Assembly (NCBI GenBank): GCA_044507605.1
Contig: JBIQJI010000013.1
Location: 37,223-101,222 of the forward strand
Direction: 5' to 3'
Length of the DNA stretch: 64,000 nt
Source of the DNA: Thermopolyspora sp044507605
GTDB lineage: Bacteria > Actinomycetota > Actinomycetes > Streptosporangiales > Streptosporangiaceae
Part shown: piece by piece, positions 8,504-18,655 of the stretch
Numbering within the stretch: position 1 is the first letter of the stretch
How the letters are laid out: every line of letters starts with the position of its first letter
Program-made: the position numbers and the translations under genes
The notes under the pieces: model-generated
The model's input: the letters and a program-made list of their open reading frames with translations, nothing else
Told to the model about the DNA's origin: nothing
The model's database searches: none

Positions 8504-9901
8504 GTGGGCGATCTCGCCAAGATCTTCAAGCCAGAGATCTTCAAGGCGTACGACATTCGTGGTGTCGTGCCCGACGAGCTCAGTGCGGAGACCGCCGAGG
8601 CCGTGGGGGCGGCCTTCGTCCAGGTGACCGGCGCGGCGACGGTGGTCGTCGCCCGTGACATGCGCACCAGCTCGCCGGCGCTGGCCGCGGCGTTCGCGCG
8701 CGGCGCCACCGCGTGCGGGGCCGACGTGGTCGACGCCGGCCTGGGCTCCACCGACCTGCTCTACTACGCCAGCGGCAGCCTGGGCCTGCCCGGCGCGATG
8801 TTCACCGCGAGCCACAACCCCGCCCGCTACAACGGCATGAAGCTGTGCCGGGCCGGGGCGGTGCCGATCGGCGCCGAGACCGGCCTCGTCGAGATCCGCG
8901 ACGCCGCGGCGGCGTGGCTCGACCGGCCCCGCCCGGCCGCCCGCGCGGGCGAGGTGGTGCGGCGCGACCTGCTCACGGGCTACGCCGAGCATCTGCGCAC
9001 GCTGGTCGACCTGAGCGGCCTCCGCACGCTGCGCGTGGTCGTCGACGCCGGCAACGGCATGGCCGGCCACACCGTGCCGGCGGTGCTGGGCCCCGAGGCC
9101 GTGCCGTCGGTGGAGCTGGTGCCGCTGTACTTCGAGCTCGACGGCACCTTCCCCAACCACGAGGCCAACCCGATCGAGCCGGACAATCTGCGCGACCTGA
9201 GCAAGGCCGTCGTCGAGCATCAGGCCGACATCGGCCTGGCCTTCGACGGCGACGCCGATCGGTGCTGGGTGATCGACGAGCGCGGCGAGTCGGTCTCGCC
9301 GTCGGCCATCACCGCCCTGGTCGCCACGCGCGAGCTCGCCAAGTACCCCGGCGCCACGATCATCCACAACCTGATCACCTCCCGGGCCGTGCCCGAGATC
9401 GTCGCCGAGCACGGCGGCGTGCCGCTGCGCACCCGGGTCGGCCACTCGTTCATCAAGGCCGAGATGGCCCGCACCGGCGCGGTGTTCGGCGGCGAGCACT
9501 CCGCCCACTACTACTTCCGCGACTTCTGGTACGCCGACTCCGGCATGCTGGCCGCGCTGCACGTGCTGGCCGCACTGGGCGAAGGCGACCTGCCGCTGTC
9601 GCGGCTGCTGGCCGGCCACACGCGCTACAGCGCCTCCGGCGAGATCAACAGCAGGGTGGCGGACCAGGCGGCCGCGATCGCCCGGGTCCGCGCCGCCTAC
9701 ACCGACGGGAGCGCCGGTGACGGAGCCGCCGGGGGCGTGACCCTCGACGATCTCGACGGCCTGACCGTGTCGGGGCCCGACTGGTGGTTCAATGTGCGGC
9801 CGTCCAACACCGAGCCGCTGCTGCGGCTCAACGCCGAAGCCGCCGACGAGGAGAAGATGGCGACCCTGCGCGACAGGGTCCTCGCCATCGTGAGGAGCTG
9901 A
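8504..9901 (+). CDS. manB: Phosphomannomutase/phosphoglucomutase
   Basis: The enzyme interconverts mannose-6-phosphate and mannose-1-phosphate, feeding GDP-mannose for mannosylated lipids, glycoproteins and wall polymers. It has 465 residues, normal for the alpha-D-phosphohexomutase family. The phosphoserine loop TASHNP has its active Ser at 103, the metal loop DGDADR is at 248-253, and the sugar-binding segment GGEHSAHYYF follows. The C-terminal RPSNTEPLLRL loop holds the substrate phosphate. It starts at GTG. The Trm112-like gene starts 4 bases after its stop and the SIS isomerase follows, forming one operon. Confidence 0.93.
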   Translation: MGDLAKIFKPEIFKAYDIRGVVPDELSAETAEAVGAAFVQVTGAATVVVARDMRTSSPALAAAFARGATACGADVVDAGLGSTDLLYYASGSLGLPGAMFTASHNPARYNGMKLCRAGAVPIGAETGLVEIRDAAAAWLDRPRPAARAGEVVRRDLLTGYAEHLRTLVDLSGLRTLRVVVDAGNGMAGHTVPAVLGPEAVPSVELVPLYFELDGTFPNHEANPIEPDNLRDLSKAVVEHQADIGLAFDGDADRCWVIDERGESVSPSAITALVATRELAKYPGATIIHNLITSRAVPEIVAEHGGVPLRTRVGHSFIKAEMARTGAVFGGEHSAHYYFRDFWYADSGMLAALHVLAALGEGDLPLSRLLAGHTRYSASGEINSRVADQAAAIARVRAAYTDGSAGDGAAGGVTLDDLDGLTVSGPDWWFNVRPSNTEPLLRLNAEAADEEKMATLRDRVLAIVRS

Positions 9902-9905
9902 CATC

Positions 9906-10079
9906 GTGAAGATGGACGACTGGCTGCTGGAGATCCTGGCCTGCCCGGCGTGCAAGTCGCCGCTGCGCGTGCTGCCCGACACCGAGGAGCTGGCCTGCAC
10001 CTCCGACGCCTGCGGCCTGGTCTATCCGGTGCGCGATCAGATACCCGTGCTGCTGGTCGACGAGGCGCGTAAGCCCTGA
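9906..10079 (+). CDS. Trm112-family small zinc-ribbon protein
   Basis: This 57-residue protein is too short for many gene finders. Cysteines C13, C16, C31 and C36 form a zinc ribbon (CPxC...C...C), and the core ILACPACKSPL...IPVLLVDEA is typical of the Trm112/YcaR family. In eukaryotes and archaea Trm112 activates methyltransferases; bacterial versions are often unassigned. An ATG two codons later (9912) is an alternative start. It sits 4 bases after manB and 4 bases before the SIS isomerase start, so it is translated from the same mRNA. Confidence 0.87.
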   Translation: MKMDDWLLEILACPACKSPLRVLPDTEELACTSDACGLVYPVRDQIPVLLVDEARKP

Positions 10080-10083
10080 CCCG

Positions 10084-11223
10084 GTGACCGAGGCGAGTTT
10101 CGAGCCCGACCGGCTCGACGACCAGGTTTTCCTGGAGGAGGCCGACCCGGGCGGCGTGCTGCGCGGGGTGGCGTCCTCGGCGGCCCGCATCCGGGTGGCG
10201 TACCGCGCGGCGACCGAGGCGGGCGTGCCGTCGGTCGCCGCCGACGGGCGGCCCCGGGCCATCGTGGTCGCCGGGTCGGGCGGCGCCGGCCTCACGGGCG
10301 ACCTGCTCGCCGCGATCTGCGGCTACGCCGCGCCGCTGCCGATCCTGACCGTGCGCGGGCACCGCCTGCCCGGCTGGGTGGGCGCCGCCGACCTGGTCGC
10401 GGCCGTGTCGGCGCCGGGCACCACCGAGGAGACCCTCGCGGTCGCCGCCGAGGCCGCGCGCCGCGGCTGCCGCCTGCTGGCGGCGGGGGCCGAGGGCTCG
10501 CCGCTGGAGGCGGTGGCCAGGCAGGCGTCGGCGCCGTTCGTGCGGGTGTCCGGGCCGCGGTTCGCCGGGCCGGTCGCCGGCGGCGCCCACGAGGCGCTGT
10601 GGCCCCTGTCGATCCCGCTGGTCGTGATGGCGGGGGCGCTCGGCCTGATGCGGGGCGTCGAGGAGGCCTGTGAGGCGGCGGCGGCGCGGCTGGAGGACAT
10701 CGCGCACCGCTGTCGGCCCGGCAGCGAGTCGTTCATCAACCCGGGCAAGACGCTGGCGATGGAACTGGCCGGCACGGTGCCGGTCATCTGGGGGTCGTCG
10801 CCGGTCGCCACGGTGGCGGCGCGGCACCTGGCCGAGCGGCTGCAGGTGACCGCCAAGTACCCCGCGACCTGGGGGGATCTGACGGACGCCACGCACGACC
10901 AGCTGGCGGCGTTCGACGGGCCGCTGGCCGAGCGGGACATCTTCGCCGAGGGGCCCTCGCGCACCCTGCGCCTGGTGCTGCTGCGCGACGACACCGGCGA
11001 GCATCCGAGGGCGGCGCTGCGGCGTGAGGTGGCGACCCGGCTCGCGGACGACCGGCACGTGCCGATCAGCGAGCTGCGCGCCGAGGAGGGGCATCCGCTG
11101 GTGCGGCTGGCCGGGCTGGCCGGCGTCTGCGACTACGCGAGCGTCTACCTGGCCCTCGGTTACGGCATCGACCCCGCCTCCGTGCCCATCATGGCCGAAC
11201 TGCAGGCGAGGATCGCCCCATAG
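10084..11223 (+). CDS. SIS-domain phosphoglucose/phosphomannose isomerase-like protein
   Basis: The protein has 379 residues and starts at GTG. The first SIS domain (about 55-200) has the VAGSGGAGLTGDLL phosphate loop, followed by VSAPGTTEETL where SIS enzymes bind the sugar phosphate. A second SIS lobe follows, with the usual bifunctional PGI/PMI C-terminal HPL.RLAGL...YLALGYGIDP. It would supply mannose-6-phosphate from fructose-6-phosphate to the adjoining manB product, completing a route to mannose-1-phosphate. The actinobacterial ManA of this locus belongs to this family (recalled), but the exact activity is inferred. Confidence 0.82.
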   Translation: MTEASFEPDRLDDQVFLEEADPGGVLRGVASSAARIRVAYRAATEAGVPSVAADGRPRAIVVAGSGGAGLTGDLLAAICGYAAPLPILTVRGHRLPGWVGAADLVAAVSAPGTTEETLAVAAEAARRGCRLLAAGAEGSPLEAVARQASAPFVRVSGPRFAGPVAGGAHEALWPLSIPLVVMAGALGLMRGVEEACEAAAARLEDIAHRCRPGSESFINPGKTLAMELAGTVPVIWGSSPVATVAARHLAERLQVTAKYPATWGDLTDATHDQLAAFDGPLAERDIFAEGPSRTLRLVLLRDDTGEHPRAALRREVATRLADDRHVPISELRAEEGHPLVRLAGLAGVCDYASVYLALGYGIDPASVPIMAELQARIAP

Positions 11224-11305
11224 CGGTGACCCCAATAGGATCGCAGGGTCGCCGGTCAGGGCGACGGGCAAGGATGATCATTGTGCGGATGAGGCGGAGT
11301 CGGCG

Positions 11306-12265
11306 TTGAGTGCGGGTGGCGGTACGAAAGCGATCATCGCGGCGTTGTCGGCGAACCTCGCCATCGCCGCGGCGAAGTTCGTGGCGTTCCTGTTCACGGG
11401 GTCGTCGTCGATGCTCGCCGAGTCGGTGCACTCGGTGGCCGACTCGGGCAACCAGGTGCTGCTGCTGATCGGCGGCAGGCGCGCCGCGCGGGGCCGCACC
11501 CGCGAGCACCCGTTCGGCTACGGCCGCGAGCGCTACTTCTACGCCTTCGTCGTGGCCGTCGTGCTGTTCACCATCGGTGCGGTCTTCTCGATCTACGAGG
11601 GCTATCACAAGATCTCCCACCCGGCCGAGGTCGAGTCGCCGGTGTGGGCGTTCGCCGTGCTCATCTTCGCGATCGCGGCCGAGGGCATGTCGTTCCGCAC
11701 GGCCGTGCGGGAGGCCGCCCCGTTACGGGGTTCCCAGTCGTGGTTCGGCTTCATCCGCCGCACCAAGTCGCCCGAGCTGCCCGTGGTGCTGCTGGAGGAC
11801 GCCGGCGCGCTGCTCGGCCTGCTGTTCGCCCTGTTCGGCGTCTCGATGGCCGTCGTCACCGGCGACGGGGTGTGGGACGGCATCGGCACCCTCATGATCG
11901 GCCTGCTGCTGGGCGGCATCGCGGTGATCCTGGCCACCGAGACCAAGTCGCTGCTGATCGGCGAGAGCGCGGGCCCCGAGGTCGAGGCCCGCATCGTCGA
12001 GGCGCTGACCGCCGGCCCCGAGGTGTCCAGTGTCATCCACCTGCGCACCCTCCACCTCGGCCCCGAGGAGCTCCTGGTCGCCGCCAAGATCGCCGTGGAG
12101 CACGACGAGACGGCCGCCGAGGTGGCCCGGGGCATCGACGAGGCCGAGCGCCGTGTCCGCGCCGCCGTCCCCATCGCCAGGGTCATCTACCTCGAACCCG
12201 ACCTGTACCGCACCGATCCCGCCCCCTCCTCCGATAGCTCCCCCGCCACGAACGGCACCCACTGA
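11306..12265 (+). CDS. Cation diffusion facilitator family efflux transporter
   Basis: I place the start at TTG 11306 because GGAG lies 6 bases upstream and the first helix follows at once; the frame is open further upstream without a better start. The protein has 319 residues with about six transmembrane helices. H42 and D46 (HSVAD) on helix 2 and the LLEDAGALLGL segment on helix 5 match the metal site of CDF proteins. The C-terminal cytoplasmic domain (about 225-305) has the usual alpha/beta fold ending in VIYLEPD. The substrate is probably Zn2+ or another divalent metal, exported by proton antiport. Confidence 0.85.
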   Translation: MSAGGGTKAIIAALSANLAIAAAKFVAFLFTGSSSMLAESVHSVADSGNQVLLLIGGRRAARGRTREHPFGYGRERYFYAFVVAVVLFTIGAVFSIYEGYHKISHPAEVESPVWAFAVLIFAIAAEGMSFRTAVREAAPLRGSQSWFGFIRRTKSPELPVVLLEDAGALLGLLFALFGVSMAVVTGDGVWDGIGTLMIGLLLGGIAVILATETKSLLIGESAGPEVEARIVEALTAGPEVSSVIHLRTLHLGPEELLVAAKIAVEHDETAAEVARGIDEAERRVRAAVPIARVIYLEPDLYRTDPAPSSDSSPATNGTH

Positions 12266-12376
12266 GCAGGCCACCGAGCAGGCCACCGAGGACGGCACCG
12301 AGCAGGCGCTTGGGGCAGTCGCCGAGGGCGGCACCGGCGGCGGCGCCGGGGGCGCGGCCGTCCTGGCGGACCCGGC

Positions 12377-12709
12377 CTAGCGGCGGCCGAGCAGGCGCAG
12401 CGCCTTCTCCTTCTCGAAGTCGAGGGCCCGCCGGGGCGTCCGCAGCCGGCCGATGCGCAGCCCGAGGTCGCGCACGTCCTGGGCGACGGCCGGATCGCTG
12501 AGCACCCGGAGCCCGAAGGCCAGCGCGGCGGGGGAGACGCCGAAGCGCCGTTCGAGTTCGACGGCCTGGCGTACGGCGTCCAGCTCCGCCTCGCCGAAGC
12601 GTCGGTGCGCCCCCTGCTCCCGCACCGGCGGCAGCAGGCCGAGCGCCTCCCGGTAGCGGAGCATGCGGGGCGACATACCGAGCCGCCGGGCCGCTTCAGT
12701 GATACGCAT
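12377..12709 (-). CDS. MerR-family transcriptional regulator (short)
   Basis: The protein has 110 residues. MRITEAARRLGMSPRMLRYRE is a winged-helix recognition region of MerR type, and GAHRRFGEAELDAVR is its wing. The dimerisation helix is short and no ligand domain follows, so it may respond to protein partners or act constitutively. It points away from ahcY with 112 bases between, so a shared divergent promoter region is likely and it may regulate ahcY (inference). Confidence 0.83.
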   Translation of the reverse strand: MRITEAARRLGMSPRMLRYREALGLLPPVREQGAHRRFGEAELDAVRQAVELERRFGVSPAALAFGLRVLSDPAVAQDVRDLGLRIGRLRTPRRALDFEKEKALRLLGRR

Positions 12710-12821
12710 ACCACCGATTCTTACATTTTTTCGTCAGTTTCCCCGCTCTCCGCGTGCGGTGCGTCGTATCGGGCTTCTACACTCGCAGGCGACACGTTGC
12801 GACGGTGGAGAGGACTTACAC

Positions 12822-14252
<1,431 letters not shown>

Positions 14253-14299
14253 CGGTGCTTACGGCACGGGCACGGCCCCGGACGAGACGGGTGGCGTAA

Positions 14300-15589
14300 G
14301 TGGAGCACGATCGCGGCGGCGGGCCTGGGCGCGATGCCCCCGGGCCCGCCGGCAGCGCGCTCGCGGAGGCGGGCGAGCGGCGCATCGACTGGGCGGCGAG
14401 GTTCATGCCGGTGCTCCAGGCCATCGGCGTGCGGTTCGAGCAGGACCGTCCGCTCGCCGGGCTGCGCATCGCCGCCTGCCTGCACGTCACCGCCGAGACC
14501 GCCGTGCTCATCGGGGCGCTGCGGGCCGGCGGCGCCCAGGTCGCGCTGGCGGCGTCCAACCCGCTGTCCACGCAGGACGACGTCGGCGCGGCCCTCGCCA
14601 CCTACGGCGTGGCCGTGCACGCCCGCGCGGGGGTCGACCGCGACACCTACTACCGGCACATCCACCGCACGCTCGACATCGCCCCCGACATCGTGCTCGA
14701 CGACGGCTGCGACCTGGTCAACACCCTGCACACCGAGCGCACCGAGCTGCTCGGCGGGGTGTCGGGCGGCTGTGAGGAGACCACGACCGGTGTCATCAGG
14801 CTGCGCCGCATGGCGGCCGAGGGCGAGCTGCGGTTCCCGGTGGTAGCGGTCAACGACACCCGCACCAAGCGCATGTTCGACAACCGCTACGGCACCGGCC
14901 AGTCCACCCTCGACGGCATCATGCGCGCCACCAACGCCCTGCTGGCCGGCCGCACGGTCGTCGTCGCGGGATTCGGTTTCTGCGGCAGGGGCGTCGCCGA
15001 GCGGGCGCGCGGCCTCGGCGCGCGGGTCATCGTGACCGAGATCGACCCGGTGAAGGCCCTCGACGCGAGCCTGCAGGGCTACGAGGTGCGGCCCATGGCC
15101 GAGGCGGCCGGTGAGGGCGACGTGTTCGTCACCGTGACCGGCAACCGCGACGTCATCAGGGGCGAGCATCTGGCCCTGATGAAGGACGGCGCCATCTTGG
15201 CCAACGCCGGGCACTTCGACGTGGAGATCGACCTGCCGGCGCTCGCCGCCCTCGCCGAGGAGATCCGGCCCGGCGTCCGCCCGAACACCGACGAGTACGT
15301 GCTGGCCGACGGCCGCCGCCTCCTGTTGCTGGCGGAGGGCCGGGTGGTCAACCTCACCGCCGCGGAGGGGCACCCCGCCGCGGTGATGGACATGTCCTTC
15401 TCCGCCCAGGCCCTCGCGGTCGCCTGGCTCGCCCGCGAATACTCCGCCCTGCCGCCGGGCGTGTACGACGTGCCGGAGGACATCGACGCCGAGGTGGCCC
15501 ACCTGAAACTCGCCGCGACGGGCATCGCCATCGACACCCTGACCGACGAGCAGACGGCCTACCTGCGTTCCTGGCGCAACGGCTCCTGA
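14300..15589 (+). CDS. Second adenosylhomocysteinase-like enzyme, short archaeal/Thermotoga type
   Basis: The protein has 429 residues and starts at GTG. It keeps the catalytic Lys, Asp and Asn in NDTRTKRMFDNRYG, but the Cys of the canonical enzyme is Thr. The NAD loop is GFGFCGRG, the form seen in archaeal and Thermotoga hydrolases. It lacks the C-terminal Lys/Tyr tail that crosses to the neighbour subunit, ending instead in LTDEQTAYLRSW. Archaeal relatives include S-inosylhomocysteine hydrolase, so the substrate may be the deaminated compound. Its position directly after ahcY suggests one mRNA. A strong hairpin terminator follows. Confidence 0.85.
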   Translation: MEHDRGGGPGRDAPGPAGSALAEAGERRIDWAARFMPVLQAIGVRFEQDRPLAGLRIAACLHVTAETAVLIGALRAGGAQVALAASNPLSTQDDVGAALATYGVAVHARAGVDRDTYYRHIHRTLDIAPDIVLDDGCDLVNTLHTERTELLGGVSGGCEETTTGVIRLRRMAAEGELRFPVVAVNDTRTKRMFDNRYGTGQSTLDGIMRATNALLAGRTVVVAGFGFCGRGVAERARGLGARVIVTEIDPVKALDASLQGYEVRPMAEAAGEGDVFVTVTGNRDVIRGEHLALMKDGAILANAGHFDVEIDLPALAALAEEIRPGVRPNTDEYVLADGRRLLLLAEGRVVNLTAAEGHPAAVMDMSFSAQALAVAWLAREYSALPPGVYDVPEDIDAEVAHLKLAATGIAIDTLTDEQTAYLRSWRNGS

Positions 15590-15615
15590 CCCGGCGGCGC
15601 GCAGGACACGACTGT

Positions 15616-15669
15616 GGGGCGGGTAGGACCGACGCCGCCTCTCCCAAGAGCGTCGGCCGTACCCGCCCC
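15616..15669 (+). terminator. Hairpin terminator after the ahcY pair
   Basis: Arms at 15616-15635 and 15650-15669 pair at 17 of 20 positions, with a 14-base loop. It stands 27 bases after the second hydrolase stop and 80 bases before the end of the convergent RDD gene. It lacks a U-run, as is common in high-GC actinomycetes, and could serve both directions. Confidence 0.7.
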
Positions 15670-15749
15670 GATCTGCGGGCGTGCCCCATTGCCCACTTCG
15701 TCACCCTTGCCCGACTCTGGTCGGGCTAACCATGCATGACACCGTAAAT

Positions 15750-16694
15750 TCAGACGGGTGGTAGGAAGCCGCCCGGAGTCGGCGGCGCCGCTCCGCTCGG
15801 CGGCGTGGCCGGGGGCGGCGCGGGCGCCCCGGCAGCGGACGTTCCAGGAGAAGGCGGAGGCGCGGCGGAGGACGGCGCCGCGGGCGCGGCACCGGCGGCC
15901 GGGGCCGGACCCCCCTCGGCCGGACGCCCCTCGGACCCAAGGGCTCCGGTGCCGGTGCGGGCGAGCCGGAGCCCGCCGCGGCGGCGGCGCTCGGCGAGCA
16001 CGGCCGCGAGATAGGCGGACGTGGGCGCTCCCGGCGGGGGCGGCGGCGTGACGTACGCCATCATCTGGGCCGCGATGCGGCCGCCCAGGTCGGACCGGAC
16101 GGCGGGCGCGAGCTGGTGCTGCCGCGCCAGGAAGCGCCGCGCCGTGTTGGCGACCTCGTCGGGCAGCAGGGCAAGCTCCAGTGTGGCCGCCCACGCCGCC
16201 AGTTGCGGCGGCATCGGCGGCGGCGGGGGCTCGGCCGGGCCGCGTTCCCCGATCACGACCGTGCCGGCGAAAAGGTCGCCGAGCCGCTTGCCCTTGGGCG
16301 AGATGAGCGAGCAGATGAGCGCGCCCGCTCCGAAGAGCCCCCAGATCTCCAGCACGCTCGCCAGCCCGCGCACCAGCGCCTGCCGGAACAGCTCCGGCCC
16401 GCCATCGTCGCCCACCACGCGCAGCCCCAGCGCCAGCTTGCCGAGGCTGCGCCCGTTCGTCAGCGTCTCGAAGATCACGGGGTATCCGACGGTGACGAGC
16501 ACGGCCAGCAGGATGGTCAGGCCTTTCTCCAGCGCCGGGTCGATGACGATGACGGCCATCCCGAGCAGGAGGTAGACCCCGATCATCAGCGCCAGCTGCA
16601 CCGTCATGTCGACGACCTGCGCCACCGCCCGCGCCGGCGCCTGCGCCACCCGCACCTCGAGGACGACGGCCTCACCGGTCACGACATCAGCCAT
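15750..16694 (-). CDS. RDD-family membrane protein
   Basis: The protein has 314 residues. The N-terminal RDD-like domain (about 15-145) has two to three transmembrane helices and the family signature NGRSLGKLALGLRVV, ending in KRLGDLFAGTVVIGER. A soluble helical middle follows (160-260), then a Pro/Ala/Gly-rich tail of about 60 residues. RDD proteins are membrane proteins of poorly known role, some linked to ion transport. Similar RDD genes lie beside SpoIIM, DUF58 and MoxR genes in related bacteria (recalled); here a MerR pair intervenes. Confidence 0.85.
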   Translation of the reverse strand: MADVVTGEAVVLEVRVAQAPARAVAQVVDMTVQLALMIGVYLLLGMAVIVIDPALEKGLTILLAVLVTVGYPVIFETLTNGRSLGKLALGLRVVGDDGGPELFRQALVRGLASVLEIWGLFGAGALICSLISPKGKRLGDLFAGTVVIGERGPAEPPPPPMPPQLAAWAATLELALLPDEVANTARRFLARQHQLAPAVRSDLGGRIAAQMMAYVTPPPPPGAPTSAYLAAVLAERRRRGGLRLARTGTGALGSEGRPAEGGPAPAAGAAPAAPSSAAPPPSPGTSAAGAPAPPPATPPSGAAPPTPGGFLPPV

Positions 16695-16766
16695 GGCCTC
16701 ATTCTCCCGCCCCGCTCGACCCTTCGCGCCGGCCCGAGCCGAAATGATCCCAGACGGGAAGCGGCG

Positions 16767-17615
16767 TCACCGTCGCTCCGTCGCGACGCCAAGGCGGCCG
16801 GCGATCGGGGCGAGGGCCGCCGGGGCGTCGGTGAAGAAGTGGATGGTGGTGGCCTCGCCGGTGCCGCCGAGGGGGCGGGTCACGGTGATGGGCCGGGTCA
16901 GGGTGACGGCGACGTTCGTCTGGTTGGAGACGGACACGGCGAGACGGCCGTTCTCGACCCTGACCATGCCGCGCTCGTTGTAGTTCCTGGCCAGGCTGAT
17001 CGCCGCGATCTGGGCGCGGGGGACGCGCAGGTCGAAGAACGCGCCGTAGCGGATGCGCAGCTCGGTGGGGGAGATGACGTGGGGCCGGGTCGCGCAGGCC
17101 GCGAGGATCGCCACCACGATGAGGACGGAGTAGACGTCCAGCACGAGCACGATGACGCGCAGGGCCGGCGGGGTGCCGAACGCGCCCAGCAGCAGGTCGG
17201 TCGCCACCGTGTCGACGACCATCACGAAGATCATGATCAGCATCGCCGGGGTCTGCTCGCGGACATAGGGGAGCGGGGTCGCCCCTTTCGGGACACCGTG
17301 GCGGCGGCCCGTCACCCAGAGGAACAGGCTGATCGTGCCCTTGGTGTCGAACTCCACGAGGCGCAGCACCAGCGGCGGCACCAGACGCCGCAGGGTCGCC
17401 CCGGCGGCGGCCCGTCTCGTGGCCCCGGCACGGCGCTCGGCGCGGAACAGCCGGTGCGCCGTGACCGCCTCCAGGGCGAACACCGCGACGACGACCACCT
17501 CGGCCGCCGCGGTCACGGGGGCGGGCAGCGGCACGCCCGACAGCAGCAGGACGGTGAGCAGGAACTCGGCCGGTGGCACGGCGAACAGCGCGGCCCGCGC
17601 GAGTCTGAGCATCAC
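16767..17615 (-). CDS. Polytopic membrane protein of unknown function
   Basis: The protein has 282 residues with about four hydrophobic helices (roughly 10-30, 35-55, 125-150 and 155-175) and a soluble C-terminal domain of beta-rich character (180-282), perhaps PH-like. I do not recognise the family. Its ATG overlaps the stop of the upstream MerR gene by four bases, so the two are translationally coupled and the regulator probably controls it. Such pairs often involve a transporter or resistance function, but nothing here proves that. Confidence 0.75.
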   Translation of the reverse strand: MMLRLARAALFAVPPAEFLLTVLLLSGVPLPAPVTAAAEVVVVAVFALEAVTAHRLFRAERRAGATRRAAAGATLRRLVPPLVLRLVEFDTKGTISLFLWVTGRRHGVPKGATPLPYVREQTPAMLIMIFVMVVDTVATDLLLGAFGTPPALRVIVLVLDVYSVLIVVAILAACATRPHVISPTELRIRYGAFFDLRVPRAQIAAISLARNYNERGMVRVENGRLAVSVSNQTNVAVTLTRPITVTRPLGGTGEATTIHFFTDAPAALAPIAGRLGVATERR

Positions 17616-18460
17616 GTGGTCTTCATCAGTTCGGCGAGGGCGAGCCGGAAGACCTCGGCCTGCGCGGGGGACAGCTCGGCGCCCAGGGCCGCCAGCCAGG
17701 GCGGGACGGGCGTGTCACGCCAGGTTCCCGATCGCCGTTCGTCGTGAGGCGAACCAGGCGGGTCGTCCGCGTCGGCCGCCGGCGTCTCCGGGGCGACCGA
17801 AGGCCAGGGCCCGCCGGCCGACCTGATCATCGCGGTGGCCATCTCCGCGGGCAGGTGGGCCGCCAGGTCGGCGGCGAGGACGGCGACGCGGGGGTCGTCG
17901 GGCTCGGCCGCGGCCAGCTCGTCGAGGCGTTCGTAAAGGGCGTGGCCGCGGGCCAGGGCGTCCGGGGTCATGAGCGGGTCCAGCATCGCCATCACCTCGT
18001 CCCGCGACGAGGCGTCGGCGACGGAGTCCATCAGCGTCAGCAGCTCGCGGTCGATCTCGGCGCTCTTCGAGCCCTTGGCGGGCAGGTCGCGCAGCACCGC
18101 CGCCATGCCCGCTGACACCATCGCGTCGGGGTGCAGATCGGCCTGGGCGAGCAGCGTGGCCAGGCGGGCACGCCGGGCGGCGATGGCCTCCTGCTGGCGG
18201 GCCAGGTCGGCGTCCAGCTCCGTCAGCACCTCGCGCAGGTCGCGGCCCCGGTCGTCGGCCAGCACGTCGCGTACCTCGTCCAGGGACAGGCCGGTCTCGG
18301 CCAGCCGGCGTATCCGGGCCAGGGCGACGGCGTCGCGCAGCCGGTAGTCGCGGTAGCCGTTGGCCCGGCGCGCCGGCTCGGGCAGCAGGCCCAGGTGGTG
18401 GTAATGGCGCACGGTCCGGGTCGACACCCCGGCCAGCGCGGCGAGCTCGCCTATCCGCAT
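17612..18460 (-). CDS. MerR-family regulator with large C-terminal effector domain
   Basis: I place the start at ATG 18460, giving 282 residues; the frame is open far upstream but MRIGELAALAGVSTRTVRHY is the normal MerR beginning. The winged helix spans 1-70 and a coiled coil 75-120. A helical effector region (125-225) is of the kind that binds ligands in TipA-like regulators, and a Pro/Asp linker leads to a last helix. Directly upstream lies a promoter with a 19-base spacer holding a perfect palindrome, the hallmark of MerR autoregulation. The membrane-protein gene overlaps its stop. Confidence 0.87.
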   Translation of the reverse strand: MRIGELAALAGVSTRTVRHYHHLGLLPEPARRANGYRDYRLRDAVALARIRRLAETGLSLDEVRDVLADDRGRDLREVLTELDADLARQQEAIAARRARLATLLAQADLHPDAMVSAGMAAVLRDLPAKGSKSAEIDRELLTLMDSVADASSRDEVMAMLDPLMTPDALARGHALYERLDELAAAEPDDPRVAVLAADLAAHLPAEMATAMIRSAGGPWPSVAPETPAADADDPPGSPHDERRSGTWRDTPVPPWLAALGAELSPAQAEVFRLALAELMKTT

Positions 18461-18467
18461 GCCACCT

Positions 18468-18498
18468 ATGAGAAACGTTGACGCTACGTCAATGTCAA
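18468..18498 (-). promoter_or_regulatory. MerR-type autoregulated promoter with palindromic operator
   Basis: Read on the minus strand: -35 TTGACA (18498-18493), a 19-base spacer (18492-18474) and -10 TCTCAT (18473-18468). The spacer holds the perfect inverted repeat TTGACG-TAG-CGTCAA (18492-18478). A 19-base spacer is the over-long geometry that MerR proteins correct by bending DNA. Only seven bases separate the -10 from the ATG, so the transcript should be leaderless or nearly so. Confidence 0.78.
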
Positions 18499-18655
18499 GC
18501 GCCGCCCGGCCCGCCTGACCTGCCCGAGCCGCCCGGGACGATCCGGCGATGGGCCGGTGCCGACCGGCCGGGCCGGTGGCCGGACGGCGTTCGGCGTTCA
18601 CCGGTCGTCTCCCGCGTCGCCGATCGCGGCGCCCGATGACCGATAGGCTCCCTTC

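Noticed and set aside
12266..12376. Extension of the cation efflux protein into the repetitive tail
   Set aside because: A stop at 12263-12265 ends the protein after the conserved C-terminal domain; the repeats (GAGCAGGCCACC) lie in another frame and have no start.
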